A DNA stretch of 64,000 nucleotides from the NCBI RefSeq assembly GCF_000425345.1, contig NZ_AUDG01000008.1, positions 1 to 64,000 of the forward strand, read 5' to 3'. This stretch comes from Rheinheimera baltica DSM 14885. Its GTDB lineage: Bacteria > Pseudomonadota > Gammaproteobacteria > Enterobacterales > Alteromonadaceae. Under the pieces are notes generated by a model. It was not told the DNA's origin and searched no databases. It saw only the letters and a program-made list of their open reading frames with translations. Positions 20,015-30,341 of this stretch are shown in pieces. How positions within the stretch are numbered: position 1 is the stretch's first letter; each line of letters begins with the position of its first letter. Made by a program: the position numbers and the translations under genes.

Positions 20015-21223
20015 ATGAGTATTAAAAAAGTCGTATTAGCTTATTCCGGCGGTCTGGACACTTCGGCAATTGTGCCTTGGTTAAAAGATAATTATAACTG
20101 TGAAGTTATTGCCTTTGTGGCCAATGTTGGTCAGGGCGATGAAGAGTTAGCGGGTGTAGAGCAAAAAGCGATTAATTCTGGCGCCAGTTCTTGTCATATT
20201 GTCGACCTGCGCGAAGAGTTTGTTAAAGAAGTTATTTTCCCCACCCTTAAAACGGGTGCGGTATATGAAGGCCAGTATTTACTTGGTACCTCTATGGCGC
20301 GGCCGGTTATTGCCCGTGCTCAGGTTAACCTGGCGTTGGAGCTTGGTGCTGATGCATTGTGTCATGGTTGTACCGGCAAAGGTAATGATCAAGTGCGGTT
20401 TGAAGGTGCCTTTGCAGCGTTAGCCCCGCAGCTAACGGTTATAGCACCATGGCGTGAGTGGCAGTTTAATTCACGCCAGTCGTTGCTGGATTATCTGGCA
20501 GAGAAAAAAGTACCGACAACGGCATCTGCGACTAAAATTTACAGCCGTGATGCCAACCTTTGGCATATTTCACATGAAGGTGGAGAGCTGGAAAACCCCT
20601 GGTGTGAACCTTCTGAGCAGGTCTGGATGTGGACAAAATCACCAGAGCAAGCCCCAGATAAAGCTGCCTATATTGAGCTGAGTTTTGCAAAAGGTGAGCT
20701 GACTATGATAAACGGTCAGGCTGTCGAACCTGTGGCAGCAATTGAATTGTTAAACGAAATTGGCTCTGAGCATGGTATTGGACGCATTGATATTGTTGAA
20801 AACCGTTTAGTGGGTATGAAATCAAGAGGTTGCTACGAAACACCGGGCGGTACTATTTTAATGGCTGCATTAAAAGGCTTAGAGGCATTGGTTTATGACC
20901 GTAGCTCTCTCAAGTACCGCGAGGAAGTAGGGTTTGAGTTTGCGCAGTTAGTTTACGATGGCCGTTGGTTTACGCCGCTTAAAGATGCCTTACTTGCTGC
21001 TGGCACGTCTTTGGCAGAACAATTAACCGGTGATGTCGTCATTAAACTCTACAAAGGCAATGTTACGGTTGCGAAGCGTCGTTCGCCAAACTCTTTGTAC
21101 TCAGAAGCCTTTGCCACATTTGAAGGTGATGAAGTCTACGATCAAAAAGATGCCGCTGGTTTTATTCGTTTATACAGCCTTGCTAGCCGTATCCGGGCAT
21201 TAAACCAGCAACAAAAAGGGTAA
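20015..21223 (+). CDS. argG: Argininosuccinate synthase ArgG
   Basis: ArgG condenses citrulline and aspartate using ATP. The start at ATG 20015 has GAGGA four bases upstream and gives 402 residues; a TTG at 20000 is inside the end of argF and less likely. Motifs: the PP-loop [50 protein letters not shown], and [19 protein letters not shown]. This is the short type I form of the enzyme found in most bacteria. It is 5 bases before argH. Confidence 0.96.
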   Translation: MSIKKVVLAYSGGLDTSAIVPWLKDNYNCEVIAFVANVGQGDEELAGVEQKAINSGASSCHIVDLREEFVKEVIFPTLKTGAVYEGQYLLGTSMARPVIARAQVNLALELGADALCHGCTGKGNDQVRFEGAFAALAPQLTVIAPWREWQFNSRQSLLDYLAEKKVPTTASATKIYSRDANLWHISHEGGELENPWCEPSEQVWMWTKSPEQAPDKAAYIELSFAKGELTMINGQAVEPVAAIELLNEIGSEHGIGRIDIVENRLVGMKSRGCYETPGGTILMAALKGLEALVYDRSSLKYREEVGFEFAQLVYDGRWFTPLKDALLAAGTSLAEQLTGDVVIKLYKGNVTVAKRRSPNSLYSEAFATFEGDEVYDQKDAAGFIRLYSLASRIRALNQQQKG

Positions 21224-21228
21224 TTATT

Positions 21229-22608
21229 ATGGCGATGTGGGGCGGACGCTTTCAGGAAGCAACGTTAAGCGAGTTTCGTGATTTTAACGACTCGCTAAGT
21301 TTTGACTATCTGTTAGCGCAACAAGATATTCAGGCATCACGTGCCTGGGCTCAACAATTGGCGCAAGCGAATATCATCAGCAATGATGAAGCTGCACAGT
21401 TAGACACTGCGCTAGCCGATTTATCAGTCGCGATAGACGCTGACCCTAAATTGCCGTTACAAACGCGGGAAGAAGATATTCACAGCTGGGTTGAAGCACA
21501 ACTAACGACCACATTGGGTGCCGTAGCGAAAAAGCTGCATACCGGGCGTAGCCGAAATGATTTGGTTGCGACCGATTTACGGCTGTGGAGTAAGTTAAAT
21601 GCGCAGGGTGTGCGGCAATCGTTACTTGGTGCCATCGCGGCGCTAATTAACTTTGCCGAACAAGCGGGTACTGCCGTCATGCCTGGTTTTACTCATTTGC
21701 AGCGGGCGCAACCTGTGCTGGTAGCACACTGGGCTTTGGCCTATATCGAAATGTTTAAACGAGATCTTAGCCGGCTGGATGACGCAACAACACGGCTGGA
21801 TGTGTGTCCGCTGGGATGCGGTGCACTAGCTGGCACTGGCGTGGCGATTGATCGGCAACAGTTAGCACAGCGCTTGGGGTTTGCCAGTGCAGCGCTTAAT
21901 AGTCTGGATGCTGTATCAGACCGCGATTATGTTGTGGAGTTATCAGCTGCTGCAAGTATTTGCATGACACATTTGTCGCGTTTATCCGAGGACGTTATTT
22001 TTTTCTGTTCAGGCGAGGCGGGCTTTTTCAAACTAGGCGATGCAATAAGCTCTGGCTCGTCGTTGATGCCACAGAAAAAAAACCCTGACGTATTTGAATT
22101 GTTGCGCGGCAAAACAGGCCGGGTGTTGGGGCATTTGGTGGCTATTTTGCATGTACTTAAAGGCTTGCCCTTAGCGTACAACAAAGATATGCAGGAAGAT
22201 AAACAGGGCTTCTTTGACCTGATGTCAACCTGGCAACAGTCTTTGTTAGTGTTAGCAACCGTGCTACCGCATCTCAGTGTGAACAAAACACAATGCCGTC
22301 AGGCGGCAGAACTGGGTTATAGCAATGCGACTGATTTGGCAGATTATCTGGTTAGTAAAGGGATGCCATTTCGTGATGCGCATGAAGTTGTCGGTGAATT
22401 GGTCGTGCATGCGGCTAAACAGCAACTGGCGTTAGAAGCCTTGCCTTTGGCTGAGATGCAACAATTCAGTCAACTGATAAGCAATGACGTTTATCCAGCG
22501 TTACAGCTTGAGGCGGGGTTGCAAAAACGCGCTGCGCTTGGCGGTACGGCACCGCAACAAGTGTTAGCGGCATTGGCGCAGGCAAAAGTGTGGTTTGAAG
22601 CAGTGTAA
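21229..22608 (+). CDS. argH: Argininosuccinate lyase ArgH (not fused to ArgA)
   Basis: ArgH splits argininosuccinate into arginine and fumarate. The 459 residues open MWGGRFQEATLSEFRDFNDS and include TGRSRNDLVATDLRLW, PGFTHLQRAQPVLVAHW and the fumarase-superfamily signature GSSLMPQKKNPDVFELLRGK near 277 with the mobile-loop serine. Several Alteromonadales and Vibrio relatives carry an N-acetylglutamate synthase domain fused to the C-terminus (argHA); here the protein ends at the usual lyase length. A hairpin follows and mrcA converges from the other strand. Confidence 0.96.
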   Translation: MAMWGGRFQEATLSEFRDFNDSLSFDYLLAQQDIQASRAWAQQLAQANIISNDEAAQLDTALADLSVAIDADPKLPLQTREEDIHSWVEAQLTTTLGAVAKKLHTGRSRNDLVATDLRLWSKLNAQGVRQSLLGAIAALINFAEQAGTAVMPGFTHLQRAQPVLVAHWALAYIEMFKRDLSRLDDATTRLDVCPLGCGALAGTGVAIDRQQLAQRLGFASAALNSLDAVSDRDYVVELSAAASICMTHLSRLSEDVIFFCSGEAGFFKLGDAISSGSSLMPQKKNPDVFELLRGKTGRVLGHLVAILHVLKGLPLAYNKDMQEDKQGFFDLMSTWQQSLLVLATVLPHLSVNKTQCRQAAELGYSNATDLADYLVSKGMPFRDAHEVVGELVVHAAKQQLALEALPLAEMQQFSQLISNDVYPALQLEAGLQKRAALGGTAPQQVLAALAQAKVWFEAV

Positions 22609-22632
22609 AATGCCTGGTTAAGTAACCAGTAA

Positions 22633-22657
22633 AAGTGGCCCGCAATGCGGGCTACTT
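22633..22657. terminator. Hairpin between argH and mrcA
   Basis: AAGT-G-GCCCGC, AAT loop, GCGGGC-T-ACTT forms a ten-pair stem with one mismatch between the convergent argH and mrcA. There is no long T-run on either strand, so it is a probable but weak bidirectional terminator. Confidence 0.6.
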
Positions 22658-22658
22658 A

Positions 22659-25298
22659 TCAAAATAACTCTATTTCCTCTTCTGTTTCTTTCTCTGGCGT
22701 TTTATCTCTTAATTTATCGAAACTGATTTGCTGGATATCGCCACCGGCATACTGACTGGGTTCTGTACCCGGCTTGAAAAACTCAAAGGCACTGGTATGG
22801 TCAGTTCTGCGGCTAAGCAGTCCGGTTTGTAAATCAATTCGTACCGATGCAAGACCAACAGGAGAAGATGGCTGCTGCGCGGGCAAGCTTTGTAATGCAG
22901 TTTGCATATAATTTAACCAACCTGGTAATGCTGTTCTGGCACCAGACTCACCGCCAGCAGTTTGTTGTTGACCCATATTAGCGTGCCACTGTGCACGGCC
23001 TAAACTGCGGTTAGCATCATCAAACCCAACCCAAACCGTCACTGCCAGATCTGGCGTAAAACCGGAAAACCAGGTGTCTTTTGAGTCGTTTGTTGTGCCT
23101 GTTTTTGCTGAAATATCACGGCGTTTTAAAGTCTGCAAACGCCATGCCGTGCCATTCCAGCCTGTGCCATGATTCCAGCTACCTCCGCCCCAAACACTAC
23201 TTCTTAGCGCATCAGCAATTAAAAAACTGTTCTGGTCAGAAATAACGTGTTCTGCAAGCTTAATTTCTGGTCCAATGCTGACATCGGCTTCAGTGCTATT
23301 TTCATTAGTCTGCGCCAGACTGTTAAACAACTGGTCAAGCTGCATTTCAGCATCCAGTGCTTGCTCGGTAAGTTCTTCCGCTCCAGTATCCGGACTGTTG
23401 CTGTCGTCTGCACAAGTTTGGCACGCCAGTGCCGGATTATGTTGAAACAGTATCTCGCCTTCGTCGCTTATAACTCGTTCTACAACATAAGGTGATACTA
23501 AATAGCCGCCATTAGCAAACACGGCGTAACCTGTAACAAGTTCAAGTGGTGTAAGAGAAGCTGAACCCAGTGCCAGTGTCTCGTTACGAGGTAAATCAGA
23601 GGGGGCAAAACCAAAACGGCGTAAATGGTTAATAGTGTTATCAATACCAACACCACGTAATAAGCGAATCGATACCACGTTTTTCGATTTTGCTAAGGCC
23701 TCGCGAATACGGATTGGTCCATCATATACCGCTGGCGAATTTTTAGGGCGCCAGGCGATACCCGCGTTGTCGTCCCATTGATGTATAGGTGCGTCGTTGA
23801 TTATCGATGCTAATGTGTACCCATGCTCCAATGCAGCGGAGTAGACAAAAGGTTTGATATTAGAACCAACCTGGCGCTTAGCCTGAGTGACCCGATTAAA
23901 TTGACTTTGGGTAAAGCTGTAGCCTCCAACAAGCGAACGTATCGCACCATCATGAGGGTCTATTGCAACTATGGCGCTAGCAGCTTGCGGCACTTGCGCC
24001 AAGCGCCAAGCTGCATCTTGTTGCCTTACAAAAATATGCATTCCCGGCGCCAAAATAGCGTTGGCAGTTTTGGGTGCGATGGCTTGGCGTTCGTCACTAA
24101 TGTAGCGTCTGGCCCATTTTAAGCCATCCCAATCCAGTGTGACTTCCTGCCCACCTGACATGAGCACTTTTGCAGTTTGTGCACCAACCTCAATGACAAC
24201 GGCCGGTTGTAACTGCTCAAGGCTGCTCTGGTTGTCTAAGTATGTGAGTACTTCTTCACGTGACAACGGCTCAATCTGGTTAAAAACCGCCTCAGCATCT
24301 TGGGTTTCAATTAACTCTGACGCCCATAGTTGTGCTACAGGCCCTCGATAGCCATGGCGTTCGTCGTAATCATACAAGTTTTGCTGCAGCGCATGTTTTG
24401 CCGCAGCTTGTTGTTTGCTGTTTATAGTTGTAAAAACTTGTAAACCCGCTGAATAGGCAGTGTCTTCGCCATAACGGGAAATCATTTCTTGACGCACCAT
24501 CTCTGCGATATAGGGCGCAGATGCAGTAATTTGTGCTCCATGCAGACGACTTGTAATGGGGGCTGCTAATGCCTGGTCGTACGCAGCATGGTCTATAACA
24601 CCAATATCAAGCATGCGTCCTAGCACTACATTACGTCTGGCGCGGGCGTTTGTTGCAGATCGCACTGGGTTTAGTGTTGAGGGGGCTTTGGGTAATCCCG
24701 CAATAATAGCAATTTCATCAAGGGTGAGTTCATGGACGGTTTTACCAAAATAAACCTGCGCCGCTGCACCAACACCGAATGAACGTTGCCCAAGTTCAAT
24801 TTTATTCAGATATAATTCTAAAATTTGATCTTTTGATAACAGCTGTTCGATGTGAAATGCCAGAAAGATTTCTTTAACCTTGCGGATAACCTTTTTTTCG
24901 CGGCTTAGAAAAAAGTTGCGAGCTACTTGTTGCGTAATGGTACTCGCACCCTGACTAAAATCGCCTGAAGAAGCGACGACTGTCATTGCACGAAAAATAC
25001 CGATGATATCTATTCCGGGATGCTCGTAAAATCTTGTATCTTCAACGGCTAAGAAAGCCTGAACTAATAAAGGAGGCATTTCTTGCAGTTTAAGTGGGAT
25101 CCGACGTTTTTCACCAAATTGAGAAATAAGCTCACCATCAGCAGTGTATACTTGCATTGGAGTCTGCAACCTGACGTCCTGTAGAGTAGTTACGTCAGGA
25201 AGATCGTTTTTAAGGTACAAATAGATCCCGGCGATCGTTAATAAGCCGAGTATCAGCATGCCCAAACTGAGAATTAAAACTTTTTTAACCCAAGACAC
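22659..25298 (-). CDS. mrcA: Penicillin-binding protein 1A (bifunctional peptidoglycan synthase)
   Basis: A class A PBP of 879 residues that polymerises and cross-links peptidoglycan in the periplasm. Order: N-terminal membrane anchor (VLILSLGMLILGLLTIAGIYLYL); GT51 transglycosylase with catalytic Glu86 in AVEDTRFYEHPG, then QGASTITQQVARNFFLSREK; an OB-like insert; transpeptidase with the active serine in RQVGSNIKPFVYSAAL, SKN in ALAKSKNVVS and KTGTTNDSKDTW near 731. The 630-690 stretch has CQTC and an acidic insertion that varies in this family. It is divergent from pilM, the classical mrcA/pilMNOPQ arrangement. Confidence 0.96.
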   Translation of the reverse strand: MSWVKKVLILSLGMLILGLLTIAGIYLYLKNDLPDVTTLQDVRLQTPMQVYTADGELISQFGEKRRIPLKLQEMPPLLVQAFLAVEDTRFYEHPGIDIIGIFRAMTVVASSGDFSQGASTITQQVARNFFLSREKKVIRKVKEIFLAFHIEQLLSKDQILELYLNKIELGQRSFGVGAAAQVYFGKTVHELTLDEIAIIAGLPKAPSTLNPVRSATNARARRNVVLGRMLDIGVIDHAAYDQALAAPITSRLHGAQITASAPYIAEMVRQEMISRYGEDTAYSAGLQVFTTINSKQQAAAKHALQQNLYDYDERHGYRGPVAQLWASELIETQDAEAVFNQIEPLSREEVLTYLDNQSSLEQLQPAVVIEVGAQTAKVLMSGGQEVTLDWDGLKWARRYISDERQAIAPKTANAILAPGMHIFVRQQDAAWRLAQVPQAASAIVAIDPHDGAIRSLVGGYSFTQSQFNRVTQAKRQVGSNIKPFVYSAALEHGYTLASIINDAPIHQWDDNAGIAWRPKNSPAVYDGPIRIREALAKSKNVVSIRLLRGVGIDNTINHLRRFGFAPSDLPRNETLALGSASLTPLELVTGYAVFANGGYLVSPYVVERVISDEGEILFQHNPALACQTCADDSNSPDTGAEELTEQALDAEMQLDQLFNSLAQTNENSTEADVSIGPEIKLAEHVISDQNSFLIADALRSSVWGGGSWNHGTGWNGTAWRLQTLKRRDISAKTGTTNDSKDTWFSGFTPDLAVTVWVGFDDANRSLGRAQWHANMGQQQTAGGESGARTALPGWLNYMQTALQSLPAQQPSSPVGLASVRIDLQTGLLSRRTDHTSAFEFFKPGTEPSQYAGGDIQQISFDKLRDKTPEKETEEEIELF

Positions 25299-25448
25299 TG
25301 AATAACCCCAATTTTTACTCCCAATTCCTTTACAACGCTGCTAGTATATATTTATTAGCATTAGTTTAAACGCTTTTTCTTGCCAAAAATTAGCGACTAA
25401 GCTATCTATGAGACAATAATCATAACTATAAATTGGCCGCAGGAAGCT

Positions 25449-26528
25449 ATGATAAATCGCCAGTTCAGTAAACAAACACCGATGATGGTGGGGATTGATG
25501 TCGGTGCACACTCCGTAAAGGCTGTGTTACTCAGTCAACATAACGGTGTATGCAAAGTCGAAGCATTTGCCGTTGAACCTATGGTTAAAGGAGCGATGTC
25601 CGATCGTGAGATTCAGGATATCGAAGCCGTTGGTAATGTGTTGAGCAAAATCCGCAAAAAGATCCCACGCACCGTCAAATTTGCCGCAACTGCGGTTTCC
25701 GGATCAACCGTGATCAGTAAAGTGATCTTTATGGATGTGTCCTTAACTGATGCTGAACTTGAAAGTCAGATTGAAGTTGAAGCAGACACACTGATCCCCT
25801 ACCCACTCAATGAAGTTAGTTTGGATTTCGAGAAGCTCGATGTAAACGATGCTGATCCTTCCAAGGTAAACGTGCTTTTAAGTGCTGCTCGTACTGAGAG
25901 TATTGAAGCGCGTGTTGCTGCGTTGGATAACGGAGGCTTTGCTGCCAAAGTTGTTGACATTGAGAGCTATGCGTTAAGTCGCGCAGCTGAATTGTGTCTA
26001 AAACAATTACCTGATGACGCGGCGAACAAAGTTGTGGCAATGGTTGATATTGGCGCAACGATGACCTTGCTCAGTATTATCGAGAATACCAAAACACTTT
26101 ATACCCGTGACCAGATGTTTGGTGGCGAGCAATATACCCGCAGTATTTTGTCTTATTATAACAAAAGCTACGAAGAGGCTGAGCAAGCTAAAGTGTCTGG
26201 TGATTTACCACCTAACTATACTTTTGAAGTTTTAGCGCCGTTTCAAACGATGCTACTGCAACAGGTTAGACGTGGTATTCAAATGTATCTGACCAGTAGC
26301 GGTAAAGATGCCGTTGATTATCTCGTGATATCCGGTGGTACCGCACTAATTGAAGGTATAGACAGACTACTTATCGATGAGTTAGGTATTCATACGGTGG
26401 TAGCGAATCCATTTAAGACCATGGAAGTTGCGACATCCGTAGACCGTGAGCAACTTAATCGTCATGCTTCTCAACTCATGGTTGCAAGTGGATTAGCATT
26501 AAGGAGCTTTTCGTCATGGCATATATAA
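25449..26528 (+). CDS. pilM: Type IV pilus assembly protein PilM
   Basis: PilM is the actin-like cytoplasmic ATP-binding protein that couples the PilN-PilO-PilP membrane complex to the pilus motor. The 359 residues start the nucleotide fold with MMVGIDVGAHSVKAVLLS and include ATAVSGSTVISKVIF, VNVLLSAARTESIEARV, VAMVDIGATMTLLSI (phosphate 2) and LVISGGTALIEGIDRLL (adenosine motif). First gene of pilMNOPQ; its end overlaps the pilN start by 13 bases. Confidence 0.95.
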   Translation: MINRQFSKQTPMMVGIDVGAHSVKAVLLSQHNGVCKVEAFAVEPMVKGAMSDREIQDIEAVGNVLSKIRKKIPRTVKFAATAVSGSTVISKVIFMDVSLTDAELESQIEVEADTLIPYPLNEVSLDFEKLDVNDADPSKVNVLLSAARTESIEARVAALDNGGFAAKVVDIESYALSRAAELCLKQLPDDAANKVVAMVDIGATMTLLSIIENTKTLYTRDQMFGGEQYTRSILSYYNKSYEEAEQAKVSGDLPPNYTFEVLAPFQTMLLQQVRRGIQMYLTSSGKDAVDYLVISGGTALIEGIDRLLIDELGIHTVVANPFKTMEVATSVDREQLNRHASQLMVASGLALRSFSSWHI

Positions 26529-27121
26529 ACCTGTTGCCGTGGCGTGATGCAGCGCGTAAAGAACGGCAAAAGCAATACTTAACTATCCTAACTGCAACAG
26601 CGATATGTAGTTTTCTATTGGTGTTTCTGATTAACGTGGTTTACGACACAAGAATCGAAGGACAATTGCAACGTAATCAGTATTTGATAAATGAAATAGC
26701 GGTATTAGATCAGCGGATTAAAGATATTGATACCCTAAAAGAAACAAAGAAAAATTTGCAACAACGCATGTCGCTGATTACACAATTGCAGGGGAGTAGA
26801 AACCTCGGTACCCAGATTATGGATGAGATTGCTAGCTCAGTACCTGCAGGTGTTTACCTGACTGAGTTGGAGAAAAAAGGCACTTCATTGCTGTTAGTTG
26901 GCAAAAGTGAATCAAATAATCGTCTTTCTAATTTGTTGCGCGAAGCCGAGGAGTCAGAACTGTTATCTGAACCTTATCTAGAATTTATTGAAGCAGGTAA
27001 AGACTCTGTAAGTTTATTGAGCAACTTTAAAATGCACCTAACCGTTAAAGGATATGAGGCAATACAAGGCGCAGATACCCCAACAACGCCTGCGAAACCA
27101 GCGAGCGGAGGTGCACGATGA
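26516..27121 (+). CDS. pilN: Type IV pilus assembly protein PilN
   Basis: PilN is a bitopic inner-membrane protein of the alignment complex. The 201-residue sequence starts MAYINLLPWRDAARKERQKQ, the conserved INLLPWR motif that inserts into PilM. One membrane helix follows (LTILTATAICSFLLVFLINVVY), then a periplasmic coiled coil and a ferredoxin-like domain. A Thr/Pro/Ala-rich tail ends the protein. It overlaps both pilM and pilO (ATGA). Confidence 0.94.
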   Translation: MAYINLLPWRDAARKERQKQYLTILTATAICSFLLVFLINVVYDTRIEGQLQRNQYLINEIAVLDQRIKDIDTLKETKKNLQQRMSLITQLQGSRNLGTQIMDEIASSVPAGVYLTELEKKGTSLLLVGKSESNNRLSNLLREAEESELLSEPYLEFIEAGKDSVSLLSNFKMHLTVKGYEAIQGADTPTTPAKPASGGAR

Positions 27122-27717
27122 GCCTAAATATTAATTTATCCGAAATTGATATTAACGATCTCGATATTGAGAATATGGGATCGTGGCCGGTAGCAGCAAA
27201 ACTAGTATTTGCCGTTATATTAGCTGTTCTTGTATCAATTTTAAGTTATTTTTTGTTAGTAGACAGCAAGATTGACGAACTGGCTGCGGCAGAGAAAAAA
27301 GAAACCGAGCTGCGTCAAACTTTCCGTACCAAGAATGGAACTGCGGTAAATTTGGAGTTGTACAAGCAGCAAATGGTTGAAATGGAGCAAACGTTTTCAT
27401 TTTTATTGAAACAGCTGCCCACAACACACGAAACGCCAGGTTTGCTTGATGACATTACCTATGTTGGCACTACCAGTGGATTAACATTTATCCGGATAAA
27501 CTGGGAACCTGAAATTGAAAAAGATTTTTACACTGAGTTACCGATAAAAATTGAAGTGGTAGGTGACTACCATCAGTTCGGTAATTTTGTCAGTGAAGTT
27601 GCCAAGTTACCGAGGATAGTGAGTTTGCACGACTTTGCTATTCAAACAGAAAAAGATGAGCGCTTACGTTTTAACGTTGTGGCTAAGACCTACCGTTACA
27701 AGGAGGTTCAGCAATGA
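27118..27717 (+). CDS. pilO: Type IV pilus assembly protein PilO
   Basis: PilO pairs with PilN in the inner-membrane platform. In 199 residues it has a short cytoplasmic N-terminus (LSEIDINDLDIENMGSWP), one membrane helix (AKLVFAVILAVLVSILSYFLL), a coiled coil near 48-110, and a periplasmic domain containing LPIKIEVVGDYHQFGNFVSEVAKLPRIVSL broken across positions 156-186, typical of PilO. Both ends overlap neighbours by 4 bases, indicating coupled translation. Confidence 0.93.
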   Translation: MSLNINLSEIDINDLDIENMGSWPVAAKLVFAVILAVLVSILSYFLLVDSKIDELAAAEKKETELRQTFRTKNGTAVNLELYKQQMVEMEQTFSFLLKQLPTTHETPGLLDDITYVGTTSGLTFIRINWEPEIEKDFYTELPIKIEVVGDYHQFGNFVSEVAKLPRIVSLHDFAIQTEKDERLRFNVVAKTYRYKEVQQ

Positions 27718-28250
27718 AAAAACGTTTAACTGTGCTTGCCATGTCGGTATTGCTTAATGGCTGTTTTAATGACATGAGTGAAGTACAAAATTATGTCGCA
27801 GATGTTAAAGCAAATACTAAAGCCAGAGTTGAGCCTATTCCTGAGTTGCAGGAGTTTGAACATGTTGCTTATCGGTCTCAGGAGGCTAGGAGTCCATTTT
27901 CGGCCCCTAAACCTGAAGCGATACAAGATAAGTTCTTACAGGTACAGGATTGTTTACATCCAGATCCGAGACGCAGAAAAGAGCCACTTGAGAAATATGC
28001 AGTGGATAACTTAAAAATGCGTGGTACTTTGGGTGAAGTTAGTAAAATTTGGGCGCTGATTGAAGCTTCTGATAAAACATTACATAAAGTCACGTTGAGC
28101 AACTATGTAGGTTTATTCCATGGCAGAGTAATTAACGTGGAACCGACTCATATAGAGTTGCTTGAATTGATCCCAGATGGCGCCGGTTGCTGGAAAGAAC
28201 GGACGACCATGTTGCAGATGGCGGATGCGTCATCAGTAGCAAGTAATTGA
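27714..28250 (+). CDS. pilP: Type IV pilus lipoprotein PilP
   Basis: PilP links the PilNO platform to the PilQ secretin. The 178-residue precursor has a lipoprotein signal with lipobox LNGC (Cys17), a flexible Pro/Glu segment, then the beta-sandwich domain: YAVDNLKMRGTLGEVSKIWALI, VTLSNYVGLFHGRVINVEPTHIELLEL. Residues SPFSAPKPEA resemble the short PilQ-binding linker of the family. It precedes pilQ by 18 bases. Confidence 0.92.
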   Translation: MKKRLTVLAMSVLLNGCFNDMSEVQNYVADVKANTKARVEPIPELQEFEHVAYRSQEARSPFSAPKPEAIQDKFLQVQDCLHPDPRRRKEPLEKYAVDNLKMRGTLGEVSKIWALIEASDKTLHKVTLSNYVGLFHGRVINVEPTHIELLELIPDGAGCWKERTTMLQMADASSVASN

Positions 28251-28268
28251 TAGGTATGCGAGTAAATC

Positions 28269-30332
28269 ATGGATAAAATAATCAAAACAATGTCTGGCAC
28301 AATCCAGCGCACTTTAATGTGCTTTGCAGCCTTTATGTTACTGTCATTGCCTGCTTCGGCTGTGCCGTTGCTGTATGACGTAAAATATAATCCTTTACTA
28401 ACTGGCGAAACTGAAATCGAATTTATTTTCGATGAAGAACTTTATGCTGACCCCAGTATTCAAGTATTTAACGATCCTGCGCGTATTGAGTTATTTTTCA
28501 ATGACTCAGATTACGAAGAAAGATTAAATGAAGTATTGATCGATAAAGCCGGTGTAAAGCGTGTTACTTCAGAATTTGAAGGCGACGGTTTTAAGACTAT
28601 TATCTATCTGGATTATTTGAAGATATATCGTACTCGGGTACGTGGTAACGTGTTTTACATGCATATCTCTGATAATCCAACTTCAGATGCTGTAGGACAG
28701 GCTGCCGACGTTAAACCGACGTACATCAACCGCGTCAATGCTATTGATTTCCGCCGTGGTGATAAAGGTGAGGGCCGTGTGTTAGTGTTTTTACGTGACA
28801 ACACAGCTGCAGTTGATGTTAGTGAACGGTTAGGCAAACTCGAAGTCGAGTTTCACAACACTGACATCCTTGACGAATTACTATATCAACTTGATGTAGT
28901 AGATTTTGGCACCATTGTTAAAGGTATAGAAACTTTTAAAGAAGGCGCATCTGCTCGACTGGTAATCGATACGACTGCTGAATTTACTTTTACCTATCAG
29001 CAAATAGATAACATTTTCACGTTAAATGTTGAGCGTGATACTACTAATAGAAGCATATTGGGCGGCGGTAAAGAATATAAAGGCCGCGCAATTTCGTTAA
29101 ACTTCCAGGATATTTCGGTACGTACCGTGTTGCAAATAATTGCCGACTATAATGGTTTTAACTTAGTCACTAGTGATTCTGTTACTGGCAATATCACATT
29201 GCGCTTGGATGGAACGCCTTGGGATCAGGCATTGGATATAGTCCTGCGTGTTAAAGGCTTGGATAAGCGCATGGAAGGTAACATCTTGATGGTGGCACCT
29301 ACAGATGAGCTGGCTGCTAGAGAAGCGCGTGAATTGGAAGCAAAGCAAACAGTTGCCGATTTAGAGCCACTATATTCTGATTTCCTAACGGTTAATTATG
29401 CAAAAGCTGCTGATATTACAAAACTGCTGAGTAATAAAGAGGCTACGTTATTGTCTTCTCGTGGTTCTGCAAACGTAGATGAACGTACTAACACCATTCT
29501 AATCAAAGACACTGCGGTTAATATTGAAAACGTTCGTAAGTTGATTGAGCGTCTTGATATTCCTGTACGTCAGGTATTGATAGAATCAAGAATGGTTACC
29601 GTACGTGATAATGTTACTGATGAATTAGGTATTCGTTGGGGCTTTAGCGACCAGCAAAGTGGCAGTTCTAATCAAGGAACTTCGGGGAATTCGACAGGAG
29701 CAAATAACATTGCAAATGGCAGTATTCCTTCGTTAGACGATAGATGGAATGTGAATTTGCCTGCATCAAATGCTGCTGGTAGTATCGCCTTTCACATCGC
29801 ACGCTTAGCTGATGGTACCTTACTTGATTTAGAGTTGTCAGCGCTGGAGCAAGAAAATAAAGGCGAGATTATCGCAAGCCCACGCATTACTACGGCTAAT
29901 CAAAAAGAAGCTAGTATAGAGCAGGGTGTTGAGATTCCTTATGTTCAGGCAGCATCCAGTGGTGCTACAACTGTTGAATTTAAGAAGGCAGTATTGAGCT
30001 TGACTGTAACGCCGCAGATTACGCCAGATAACAAAATTATTCTGGACTTAGTCATTACACAAAATACCAGAGGCGAAACAGTACAAACGCCTACTGGTCC
30101 AGCGACGGCAATCGATACACAACAGATTAAAACTCAGGTGCTGGTTGATAATGGTGAAACCATTGTGTTGGGTGGTATTTATCAACAACAAATTCTTTCT
30201 ACGGTAAACAAAGTTCCTCTTTTTGGTGATATTCCTTATGTTGGCGCTTTGTTTAGAAACACACGTGAAGTGAATGAGAAAAACGAATTGCTGATTTTCG
30301 TTACGCCAAAAATCATTTCAGACGGTCTTTAA
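28269..30332 (+). CDS. pilQ: Type IV pilus secretin PilQ
   Basis: PilQ forms the outer-membrane ring through which the pilus passes. The 687 residues comprise a signal peptide (CFAAFMLLSLPASA), one or more AMIN domains near 40-250, an N0/STN domain (ISLNFQDISVRTVLQIIADY near 280), an N1 domain with TNTILIKDTAVNIENVRKLI, and the secretin core with IPYVQAASSGATTVEFKKA and the C-terminal VPLFGDIPYVGALFRNT. Length and order fit the family. A 12-bp perfect hairpin lies 10 bases after the stop. Confidence 0.96.
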   Translation: MDKIIKTMSGTIQRTLMCFAAFMLLSLPASAVPLLYDVKYNPLLTGETEIEFIFDEELYADPSIQVFNDPARIELFFNDSDYEERLNEVLIDKAGVKRVTSEFEGDGFKTIIYLDYLKIYRTRVRGNVFYMHISDNPTSDAVGQAADVKPTYINRVNAIDFRRGDKGEGRVLVFLRDNTAAVDVSERLGKLEVEFHNTDILDELLYQLDVVDFGTIVKGIETFKEGASARLVIDTTAEFTFTYQQIDNIFTLNVERDTTNRSILGGGKEYKGRAISLNFQDISVRTVLQIIADYNGFNLVTSDSVTGNITLRLDGTPWDQALDIVLRVKGLDKRMEGNILMVAPTDELAAREARELEAKQTVADLEPLYSDFLTVNYAKAADITKLLSNKEATLLSSRGSANVDERTNTILIKDTAVNIENVRKLIERLDIPVRQVLIESRMVTVRDNVTDELGIRWGFSDQQSGSSNQGTSGNSTGANNIANGSIPSLDDRWNVNLPASNAAGSIAFHIARLADGTLLDLELSALEQENKGEIIASPRITTANQKEASIEQGVEIPYVQAASSGATTVEFKKAVLSLTVTPQITPDNKIILDLVITQNTRGETVQTPTGPATAIDTQQIKTQVLVDNGETIVLGGIYQQQILSTVNKVPLFGDIPYVGALFRNTREVNEKNELLIFVTPKIISDGL

Positions 30333-30341
30333 TCCCCATTT

